From Desulfotignum sp. (GTDB taxonomy: Bacteria; Desulfobacterota; Desulfobacteria; Desulfobacterales; Desulfobacteraceae), in contig JAABRW010000081.1 of the NCBI GenBank assembly GCA_011390695.1, forward strand, positions 1 through 5,438: a stretch of DNA of 5,438 nt. Direction: 5' to 3'. Shown one piece after another: positions 1 to 5,438 of the stretch. The translations under genes and the position numbers were made by a program. The notes below the pieces were generated by a model. It was not told the DNA's origin and made no database searches. It saw nothing but the letters and a program-made list of their open reading frames with translations. Position 1 is the stretch's first letter. Every line of letters starts with the position of its first letter.

Positions 1-1
1 G

Positions 2-10
2 CGGTTGTAA
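2..10 (+). CDS. Possible last codons of an upstream gene (partial, left edge)
   Basis: The window opens with CGG TTG TAA, and the final A of this TAA is also the A of the waaA start codon (a TAATG junction). Such one-base stop/start overlaps are common between translationally coupled genes, so an upstream same-strand gene may end here. Only two sense codons are visible, so neither its identity nor its reality can be judged. The waaA frame itself is also open through the first nine bases. Confidence 0.3.
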   Translation, partial: RL

Positions 11-1374
11 TGATTATCTTTTATAATATTTTGCAGTTTGCAGCAATGGTTGTGTTTTCACCGCTGATTGCCTATTGCCTCATTACCTCACCCAAACGTC
101 AAAAAACCTTTTTAAAGCGACTGGGATTTTTTACCTTTAGGGGGGTACCCAACAAACTCTTTGACCATGAAAAACCCATCTGGATTCATGCCCTTTCTCT
201 GGGAGAGGTGCTTTCCATTGTCACCATGGTAAAACAGATCAGAGAAAAATTCCCGGACAGGAAAATTCTTTTTTCCGTATCCACACTGACAGGCTTTGAA
301 ATCGCCGACAAAAACCTGGACGGCCTTGTTGACCGGATCGTTTTTTTCCCTTATGATCTATTTTTCAGTGTCAAACGGTGGATCAGGAAAATAGATCCGG
401 AGTTTGTAATCATTGTTGAAACCGATATCTGGCCGAACTTTCTTTTTGGAATGACGAACGAACAAATTCCGATCTACCTGGTCAATGCAAGGCTTTCTGA
501 CAGATCCTTTCATGGATATAAAAAGGTTTTATTTTTCTTGAAACCATTTCTGTCATGTTTTTCAAAAATATGTACACAAACCGCAATGGACCAGGAACGC
601 TTCCACTTACTGGGTATTGATAAAGCCAAGGTGGTTGTCACCGGCAACACCAAATTTGACCAGGCCGTTGCCTGTCCATACACCGGGGAGATTGATGCGC
701 TGAAATCAAGCCTGCCCATTGGTTCCCATCAAAAGGTGTTCATCGCGGGCAGTACCCATCCGGGAGAGGAAAAGATCATTCTTGAGGCCTTCATGCAGAT
801 GAAAAAGGACATACCGGATCTGATTCTTATCATTGCGCCCCGTCATCCGGAACGATCGCAATCCGTGTATGCCATGTTTCATGCCCGGGAATTTGCATCG
901 CTCATGATCACAAAACTCAATACCTTACATGCCGATGAAACCTGTGATGTCATCGTCGTGGATACCATTGGCCTGCTCAAAAAGCTCTATGGCCTTTGCA
1001 GTGTGGCATTCATCGGCGGTACTTTCAGCGATACCGGAGGGCATAATCCCCTGGAACCAGCCACCTTTGCAAAGCCCATTCTTTTTGGGCCGAACATGAA
1101 AAATTTTGCTGATATTTCAAACATGCTCATCCGGAACAATGGGGCCAGGTATGTCTCGGATGCCCGGGACCTGTACCGGGAAACAGTCCGCCTGCTCAAG
1201 GACACCGCGCAATCCCGGGAAATGGGCACAAACGCTTTTCAGGTCCTTGACCGCCAGACCGGGGCGGTGGACAGGACCCTGAAGATTATCTCCCAGCACA
1301 TCAGGCATTTACCCAAAACCACGGCTCCTTCCTACCTTGTTCCGGAGCCCCTGCCCCTTATCGCCAAGGAATGA
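10..1374 (+). CDS. waaA: 3-deoxy-D-manno-octulosonic acid (Kdo) transferase WaaA/KdtA
   Basis: Transfers Kdo from CMP-Kdo to the lipid IVA precursor, the first step of LPS inner-core assembly, at the cytoplasmic face of the inner membrane. Residues 1-26 form a hydrophobic N-terminal anchor followed by a basic stretch (KRQKTFLKR), as in the family. The N-terminal GT-B domain carries IWIHALSLGE with the expected catalytic Glu at residue 66, ETDIWPN at 137-143 and ARLSDRS at 160-166. The linker and C-terminal domain show GNTKFD (212-217), AGSTHPGEE (246-254), APRHPER (276-282) and GGTFSDTGGHNPLEP (336-350), the CMP-Kdo binding side. The ATG at 10 is chosen because it keeps the whole membrane anchor. 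At 454 residues it is somewhat longer than a typical WaaA of about 420-430; part of the excess is a proline-rich tail (about 432-454) outside the recognisable domain. Whether it adds one, two or more Kdo residues cannot be read from the sequence. Confidence 0.97.
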   Translation: MIIFYNILQFAAMVVFSPLIAYCLITSPKRQKTFLKRLGFFTFRGVPNKLFDHEKPIWIHALSLGEVLSIVTMVKQIREKFPDRKILFSVSTLTGFEIADKNLDGLVDRIVFFPYDLFFSVKRWIRKIDPEFVIIVETDIWPNFLFGMTNEQIPIYLVNARLSDRSFHGYKKVLFFLKPFLSCFSKICTQTAMDQERFHLLGIDKAKVVVTGNTKFDQAVACPYTGEIDALKSSLPIGSHQKVFIAGSTHPGEEKIILEAFMQMKKDIPDLILIIAPRHPERSQSVYAMFHAREFASLMITKLNTLHADETCDVIVVDTIGLLKKLYGLCSVAFIGGTFSDTGGHNPLEPATFAKPILFGPNMKNFADISNMLIRNNGARYVSDARDLYRETVRLLKDTAQSREMGTNAFQVLDRQTGAVDRTLKIISQHIRHLPKTTAPSYLVPEPLPLIAKE

Positions 1375-1380
1375 TACTCG

Positions 1381-1455
1381 ATGATCCAAGTTTTAGGTAA
1401 TTTGTTCAAATTCAAGGCGGAAACAAGTTCATATGTGAAAGTGCGAAACCCATGA
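1381..1455 (+). other. 77-base gap after waaA with a 24-codon frame overlapping the next gene start
   Basis: The spacer between waaA and the next gene (1375-1451) contains an ATG-initiated frame of 24 codons. It begins MIQVLGNLFKFKAE and ends at TGA 1453-1455, overlapping the ATG of the GT4 gene in an ATGA arrangement. No clear Shine-Dalgarno precedes it and I recognise no family. It could be a short leader translated to couple the GT4 gene, an intergenic repeat unit, or chance. A small inverted repeat (AATTT-GTTC-AAATT, 1399-1412) lies in the middle; it is AT-rich, lacks a following T run and is not a terminator. I see no convincing promoter in the gap. Confidence 0.2.
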
Positions 1456-2603
1456 CATTCAGCAATAACATAGCCGTTTTTGTATCCTTTTCCGGTTTGG
1501 GAGGGGTGGAACGCATGGTAATGCATCTTTGTGAAGGGTTTGTGGAACATGGATGCGCTGTGGATCTTTTGTTAATCAACGGCAGAGAACCATTATCTCC
1601 CATCCCTTCCGGGGTGCGCACCGTATCGCTTGGTTCCTCACACACTTACACCAGTCTTTTTCCCCTGGCCCGATATTTAAAGCAACACCGCCCCAAAGCA
1701 TTGCTGGCGGCCAAAAATCGTGCCAATGAAGTTGCCATCATGGCAAGGCAGATGGCGGGTGTCCCCACCAGGATCATTGTGCGCATGGGAACCACCCTGT
1801 CAGCGGCCCTGAAGGGCAAATCGGCTGTAAAAAAAATGGTATGGTACCAGCCCATGCGCTTTACCTATCCCCGGTGTGACGCTGTGGTTGCCGTTTCCCG
1901 AGGGGTTGCCGATGACATGATCCGTATTACCGGCGTCGACCGCTCAAAAGTTCATGTGATTCATAACCCTGTGATTACCTGCGGTATGGCCCGTATGGCT
2001 GCCTGTCCGGTCCCCCATCCATGGCTTGCCACCCCGGAGATGCCGGTGGTCATGGGCGTGGGCAGGTTAACCCGCCAGAAGGATTTTAAAACCCTGATCC
2101 GTGCCTTTGAAATATTGACCCGGAAGATCCCAAGCCGTTTAATCATTCTGGGGGAGGGAAACGAGCGTATGGCCCTGGAAGACCTGACCGCCCGCCTGGG
2201 CCTGGCCGATCGGGTGGATTTTCCGGGACATGTGGAAAATCCATATGCCTATGTATCCCGGGCATCTCTTTTTGTGCTTTCCTCCCTGTGGGAGGGCTCC
2301 CCCAATGTGCTGACAGAAGCCCTGGCACTGGGCACACCGGTTGTTGCAACAGATTGTCCCAGCGGTCCCAGGGAAGTGCTGGCAAAGGGACGTCACGGCC
2401 CGCTGGTTCCCATGGAAGATCATGGCGCCATGGCCATGGCCATGGAACAGGTATTGCGCCACCCTCCCGATAAAAAGACCCTTGTCCAGGCAGTTGCCCA
2501 ATACAAGGTAAATGAAAGCAGCCGGCATTACCTTGATGTCATGTTGGATGAAACCGCCACAACAACGCTTGAAAATCCATCAGGGTTGAGGGGATTTTCT
2601 TAA
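1452..2603 (+). CDS. Family 4 glycosyltransferase (GT-B fold)
   Basis: A 383-residue retaining-type glycosyltransferase expected to move a sugar from a nucleotide-sugar donor to an LPS-core or lipid-linked glycan acceptor on the cytoplasmic side of the inner membrane. The N-terminal acceptor domain opens with strand NIAVFVSF and the glycine loop GLGGVERM (15-22); AVVAVSRGVADDM (144-156) and VIHNPV (169-174) mark its end. The C-terminal donor domain shows GVGRLTRQKDF (202-212), LILGEG (231-236) and the GT4 E-x7-E motif at Glu281 and Glu289 (EGSPNVLTE), followed by ALGTPVVATDCPSGPREVL. This end resembles enzymes such as GalNAc/Glc/Man transferases of O-antigen and capsule loci, but donor and acceptor cannot be inferred. 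The ATG at 1452 is the only plausible start: the frame is open back to 1401 but offers no ATG, GTG or TTG. The Shine-Dalgarno is weak (GAAAG, about 10 bases upstream). An A8 run at 1829-1836 lies inside the gene (codons for KKM). Confidence 0.9.
   Translation: MTFSNNIAVFVSFSGLGGVERMVMHLCEGFVEHGCAVDLLLINGREPLSPIPSGVRTVSLGSSHTYTSLFPLARYLKQHRPKALLAAKNRANEVAIMARQMAGVPTRIIVRMGTTLSAALKGKSAVKKMVWYQPMRFTYPRCDAVVAVSRGVADDMIRITGVDRSKVHVIHNPVITCGMARMAACPVPHPWLATPEMPVVMGVGRLTRQKDFKTLIRAFEILTRKIPSRLIILGEGNERMALEDLTARLGLADRVDFPGHVENPYAYVSRASLFVLSSLWEGSPNVLTEALALGTPVVATDCPSGPREVLAKGRHGPLVPMEDHGAMAMAMEQVLRHPPDKKTLVQAVAQYKVNESSRHYLDVMLDETATTTLENPSGLRGFS
2428..2445 (+). repeat. Three tandem CCATGG hexamers within the GT4 gene
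   Basis: The palindromic hexamer CCATGG occurs three times back to back, with a fourth copy nearby at 2410-2415. In the reading frame it encodes an Ala-Met alternation (GAMAMAMEQ) in the final helix region of the glycosyltransferase. A gain or loss of one unit would add or remove two residues without breaking the frame. It is probably a coding coincidence; no role is claimed. Confidence 0.7.
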
Positions 2604-2636
2604 AAAACAACTAACCCATTCAGGTAAAAAACCGCC

Positions 2637-3290
2637 ATGCTATTTTCACTGAAACATAAATTTTTGTTTGTCCACATTGCCAAAACAGGGGGAACAAGCA
2701 TCCGTGCCGCCCTCTCCCCCTATAGATGGAAAGGCCCCTACGGCGTTCCGCTGTTTCTGTGCAGCCGGATGAGCGCACTTTGCAACCATCGTCTGGCCTG
2801 TAAAATTCCCCGGCATGCCAGGGCCGTTGCGGCCCTTGAAATGTTTCCAAGAGAGCAGTTCCAGAGTTTTTTTAAATTTGCCTTTGTACGCAATCCCTGG
2901 GATCTACAGGTCAGCTCCTACCATCACATTCGCCGGGAACGGCCCCACCTGATTGAACATGTTAAAGATTTTCAGACGTTTTTGCACTGGAAGCTGGCAG
3001 AAGATCGGCCGTATAATTATATTGTAGACACCTCCATGACCTTGCAGTCCAGCTACCTGGTGGATCTGAACGGTAATGTGATCGTGGATTTCATCGGAAG
3101 GTATGAAAACCTGACGTCTGATTTCAATACTGTGTGCCGTAAAATCGGCATACGAGCCCCAAAGTTACCCCATAAACGCAGAGCTGTGCATCGCAAGCCC
3201 TATCAGGAATATTACAATGAAAAGACGGCCCGGTTGGTTGCTGATTATTTTGCACCGGATATCAAGATGTTCGGATATACCTTTTCATAG
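2637..3290 (+). CDS. Sulfotransferase family 2-type protein (PAPS-dependent carbohydrate sulfotransferase)
   Basis: A 217-residue cytosolic-type sulfotransferase expected to transfer sulfate from PAPS to a hydroxyl of a sugar. The N-terminal strand FLFVHIAKTGGTSIRAAL (9-26) is the 5'-phosphosulfate loop, with Lys16-Thr17-Gly18-Gly19-Thr20-Ser21. FAFVRNPWDLQVSSYHH (81-97) is the 3'-phosphate binding segment, with Arg85 and Ser93. The rest matches the family pattern: a Gln-rich turn then DLNGNVIVDFIGRYENL, a KIGI..PKLPH segment, and the terminal DYFAPDIKMFGYTFS. Both cofactor motifs are intact and the length is normal for the short bacterial members. There is no signal peptide or membrane span. 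The ATG at 2637 follows AGGT (2622-2625) by 11 bases and the gene lies 33 bases after the GT4 gene on the same strand, so the two are probably co-transcribed. Its last 46 bases overlap the 3' end of the convergent ligase gene. The acceptor is unknown; the context suggests LPS core, O-glycan or another exported polysaccharide. Confidence 0.9.
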   Translation: MLFSLKHKFLFVHIAKTGGTSIRAALSPYRWKGPYGVPLFLCSRMSALCNHRLACKIPRHARAVAALEMFPREQFQSFFKFAFVRNPWDLQVSSYHHIRRERPHLIEHVKDFQTFLHWKLAEDRPYNYIVDTSMTLQSSYLVDLNGNVIVDFIGRYENLTSDFNTVCRKIGIRAPKLPHKRRAVHRKPYQEYYNEKTARLVADYFAPDIKMFGYTFS

Positions 3291-4579
3291 TATGAGTAGG
3301 CAATGCCTCCCAGCAGCCCCACAAAGTTGCGGCCCGAGTTGTTGCCCATGAGCATGTTGAAATTGTTTGCAATGAAAAACATGGAAAAACCGCCCAGTAA
3401 AAACAGGGCCAGCTTCGTATCAATCCATCCCTCCCGGTAGGCTGTAAAAAAAACCTTTAAAATGATGAATAACGAGGTGAAATAAAGCAGACCCCCCACC
3501 AGACCGATTTCAATGAGGAGTTGAAGCAAAAAATTATGAAAATGTCCGATGAACATACCATCGGCCTCATGCATCCTGAAACTTTTTTTATCACATGTCC
3601 GCAACAGTTCACGGGGCGTCCCGGGACCCCAACCGAACAATGGTTTTTCCGTCATCTTTTTGATTCCGAAGCCCCATAAATCAAACCTGGCTACAACCGA
3701 CATGTTGCCCCGGTTTACCACATCGTCCGAAGGCTTTCCTGTTAATAATTCCCATATGACGGCAAATCTGGGAATCACACGCTGATGAACCAAGTCCCGG
3801 TTCACGCCGTAAACCGCTGTGAAGAAGATCCCGGCAGCCAGCAGGCATATCAGGCCTGTCTTCAGAAAATTTGCAGGGGCGGCCGTCTTTTTTTTCATCA
3901 TACAGATGAAAATCAGGGGCGCCATGATGGTAAATCCAAGCAAGGCACTTCTGGATGCGGACATCCGCAGGCCGAAAATCCAGAAAACAACAAGCCCGCC
4001 CCAGCCGGCGCTCCGCAGGAAAAACCGTACCCTGTTCTCCCGGGGCCCCCAGAAGGGGCCGGCGTAGATCAAAAGATATAACAGGGCCACAGCGGCATAG
4101 CACCCGAAATGATTCACCGGCAGACCAAACCCCGGCCGGATATCCATAAGTGTCCGGATCTCTTCCAAGGCCACATTGTCAATAACACGGAACAGCAGTC
4201 CCGCCATCAGAAGAAATATAATCAAATGTCCATCAGGGCGGAACCGATTAATGGATACCGCCGGCACCAGAATGAAAAGAAAGCCCAGTTGCGCATACTC
4301 CCGGCCGGCGTTCAGAACGGCACCTTCCGAAGGGCCATGGACATGAAGGGCTAAAAGTATCCGGCAGAATAAATAGATAAAAAAGACAAGGGAAAGGAGA
4401 AAGAGGGGATCTTTTACCAAAGAGGGGCGGTGGATGAATTCGGATATGAACACCATTCCCATAATCGATAACCCTAAGGATGAAACCGCAGGTCCTGAAA
4501 AAATCCCGAAGGCAAAAAGATAAATACCGGCGGACCCCACAATGGGCATGGGCAGGTATTGAAGGGTTTTTTTTAACAT
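3245..4579 (-). CDS. O-antigen ligase / polymerase-like membrane protein (Wzy_C family)
   Basis: A 444-residue, very hydrophobic inner-membrane protein with about 10-12 predicted spans. The hydrophobic blocks sit near residues 12-30, 34-48, 58-78, 97-110, 118-132, 158-173, 193-204, 211-228, 240-257, 351-377, 389-403 and 418-430. The family signature is present: GLRMSASRSALLG (203-215), whose arginines match the conserved Arg region, then a large periplasmic loop (about 258-350) containing KPLFGWGPG, closing with GHFHNFLLQLLIEIGLVGG (345-363) with His346, His348 and Glu357. Members either ligate glycan from undecaprenyl pyrophosphate onto lipid A-core (WaaL) or polymerise O-units (Wzy). The sequence alone does not separate these; location near waaA favours a ligase. 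The ATG at 4577-4579 is the first possible start, since an in-frame TAA lies one codon further upstream. It overlaps the end of the upstream GT2 gene by 7 bases, implying translational coupling. A8 runs occur at codons 2-5 and in the MMKKKT region. Confidence 0.87.
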   Translation of the reverse strand: MLKKTLQYLPMPIVGSAGIYLFAFGIFSGPAVSSLGLSIMGMVFISEFIHRPSLVKDPLFLLSLVFFIYLFCRILLALHVHGPSEGAVLNAGREYAQLGFLFILVPAVSINRFRPDGHLIIFLLMAGLLFRVIDNVALEEIRTLMDIRPGFGLPVNHFGCYAAVALLYLLIYAGPFWGPRENRVRFFLRSAGWGGLVVFWIFGLRMSASRSALLGFTIMAPLIFICMMKKKTAAPANFLKTGLICLLAAGIFFTAVYGVNRDLVHQRVIPRFAVIWELLTGKPSDDVVNRGNMSVVARFDLWGFGIKKMTEKPLFGWGPGTPRELLRTCDKKSFRMHEADGMFIGHFHNFLLQLLIEIGLVGGLLYFTSLFIILKVFFTAYREGWIDTKLALFLLGGFSMFFIANNFNMLMGNNSGRNFVGLLGGIAYSYYEKVYPNILISGAK

Positions 4580-5438
4580 TTTTTACTTTTGTTGAAAACC
4601 TGGACAGAGCCTGGCATGTTTGCATACGTTGCGGCAGACCTGCCCGTGGGACTCAGAAGGTCTTGATCACCACTTCGGTCATTCCGGAGAGGGGTGGCCA
4701 TGGCAACAGAATGCCGCATCCATTTAAGTATTCCTCCCACCAAGGCCGGCAACCAGAGTCTTTTATCCGGAACCTGCCTGAACTGTGTGGCAAATCCCAT
4801 GCCGCAGGCCAGGGAATAGGCAACATACCTGATATAATCGCGGATGGTGTTTTTTGTTTGCCTGATCAGCAGTTTTTCCAGGACACAGAGCTGGAATCCC
4901 CGGGGATTTTTCCAGCGAATATCTTTCTTGGTTGCCGAAAGTCCGTCGGGCTGATACTCAATATATTGAATTGTTTGATTGATATATCTGAATTTATAGT
5001 CTTGGGCCATGCGGTTCCACACAAGGGAGGGAAGGATATAATTTTCCCCTGTAAAAGCAGGAAAGGGATAACGCCGGAGCACATCTGACCGGATGGCGTT
5101 TTTTTTATCCCCGGATATCTTAAATTGATTTTTAATGGTGATGTAGTCGGAATCAATGAAGGGGGGCGGAAAGGTATCCCCAGCAATGGATCCGTCTCCA
5201 TACATGGCACACAGCCCTTCAACACCGGCAAAATCGTGTTTCCTGTCCCCGGGTATGCCCTCCCAGTGCCTTAACAATATTTCCAGGGCATCTTGCGCCA
5301 GCATATCATCTGAATCCAGAATAACGGTGAAAAAACCGTTCAGGTGTGCCAGGGCCAGGTTGTGGGCCATGTGCTTCCCCTGGTTTGCCTGGTAAAGGTA
5401 CTGTACCGGGAAGGGCGTTTTTTTCTGCCAGCCGGCAA
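4573..5438 (-). CDS. Family 2 glycosyltransferase (GT-A fold), 5' end missing
   Basis: The gene runs in from beyond the right edge; 287 residues are visible, with about the first 50-60 absent. That missing part should hold the VSVIIPTYNR start and the first nucleotide-binding Asp. The visible part begins in frame at 5436 and reads through VQYLYQANQGKHMAHN into FFTVILDSDDML, the DxD metal/nucleotide motif (visible residues 41-44). It continues with FPPPFIDSDYI, DKKNAIRSDVLRRYPFPAFTGENYILPSLVWNRMAQ and FRYINQTIQYIEYQPDGLSA, a pattern typical of one GT2 subgroup found in polysaccharide loci. The ATG at 5370 is internal (the Met of GKHMAHN) and is not the start. After a hydrophobic/amphipathic segment (LWLPALVGGILKWM) the C-terminus carries a roughly 37-residue polar tail that does not look like the family. 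It lies upstream of, and overlaps by 7 bases, the ligase gene, so the two form an operon. Donor and acceptor are unknown. Confidence 0.9.
   Translation of the reverse strand, partial: AGWQKKTPFPVQYLYQANQGKHMAHNLALAHLNGFFTVILDSDDMLAQDALEILLRHWEGIPGDRKHDFAGVEGLCAMYGDGSIAGDTFPPPFIDSDYITIKNQFKISGDKKNAIRSDVLRRYPFPAFTGENYILPSLVWNRMAQDYKFRYINQTIQYIEYQPDGLSATKKDIRWKNPRGFQLCVLEKLLIRQTKNTIRDYIRYVAYSLACGMGFATQFRQVPDKRLWLPALVGGILKWMRHSVAMATPLRNDRSGDQDLLSPTGRSAATYANMPGSVQVFNKSKKC

Noticed and set aside
1399..1412. Inverted repeat AATTT-GTTC-AAATT as terminator or operator
   Set aside because: Only five A/T pairs and no T-run; too weak for a terminator and no symmetry partner nearby to support an operator.
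2139..2528. 129-codon frame on the - strand inside the GT4 gene
   Set aside because: Antisense shadow of the conserved donor-binding domain; the Gly/His/Gln-rich translation resembles no protein family.
3291..3320. AGGCA-A-TGCCT inverted repeat just after the sulfotransferase stop
   Set aside because: The one-base centre cannot form a hairpin loop without opening the stem, no T-run follows, and it lies within the conserved ligase coding sequence.
3681..4103. 140-codon frame on the - strand inside the ligase gene
   Set aside because: Same strand but a different frame from the ligase; its translation lacks membrane segments and family motifs, so it is a shadow of the real gene.
4567..4590. 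T-rich stretch that could be taken for a terminator
   Set aside because: There is no GC-rich stem before it on either strand. It is the start of the ligase gene (Lys codons) overlapping the GT2 stop.
4480..5088. 202-codon open frame on the + strand
   Set aside because: It lies antisense to the GT2 and ligase genes, whose motifs are unmistakable. Its own translation is rich in Arg, Gly, Pro and Cys with no recognisable domain, and the frame has no sensible ribosome site.
4573..5370. Taking the GT2 gene as complete with a start at 5370
   Set aside because: The frame stays open to the right edge and the residues before that Met (VQYLYQANQGK) belong to the conserved GT2 domain, so the gene is truncated by the window.

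Overview
The window is a lipopolysaccharide / surface-glycan assembly locus from a Gram-negative bacterium. The anchor is a clear Kdo transferase (waaA/kdtA), which is only needed where lipid A and LPS core are built. Base composition is balanced to moderate. The general look of the proteins fits a Desulfobacterota (delta-proteobacterial) genome, but that placement is an impression from sequence style and was not tested.

Layout. Three genes read rightwards: waaA (10-1374), a family-4 glycosyltransferase of the GT-B fold (1452-2603), and a small PAPS-type sulfotransferase (2637-3290). Two genes read leftwards: a family-2 GT-A glycosyltransferase that runs off the right edge (4573-5438) and, immediately downstream and overlapping it by 7 bases, a polytopic O-antigen ligase/polymerase-like membrane protein (3245-4579). 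The two groups converge, and the 3' ends of the sulfotransferase and ligase genes overlap by 46 bases. Coding density is very high: the only gaps are 77 bases after waaA and 33 bases before the sulfotransferase. I see no RNA gene, CRISPR array, insertion sequence or convincing rho-independent terminator.

How the genes could work together (inference). WaaA adds Kdo to lipid A at the inner face of the inner membrane. The GT4 and GT2 enzymes add sugars to the core or to a lipid-linked glycan. The Wzy_C-type protein joins or polymerises glycan on the periplasmic side. The sulfotransferase would put sulfate on one of the sugars, giving a sulfated LPS core or O-glycan.

I did not find evidence of a wholly new system. 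The points most worth checking are the sulfotransferase placed among LPS genes, the number of 8-base A/T homopolymers inside the surface-glycan genes, the convergent 46-base coding overlap, and the 77-base gap after waaA, which holds a 24-codon frame overlapping the next start codon.
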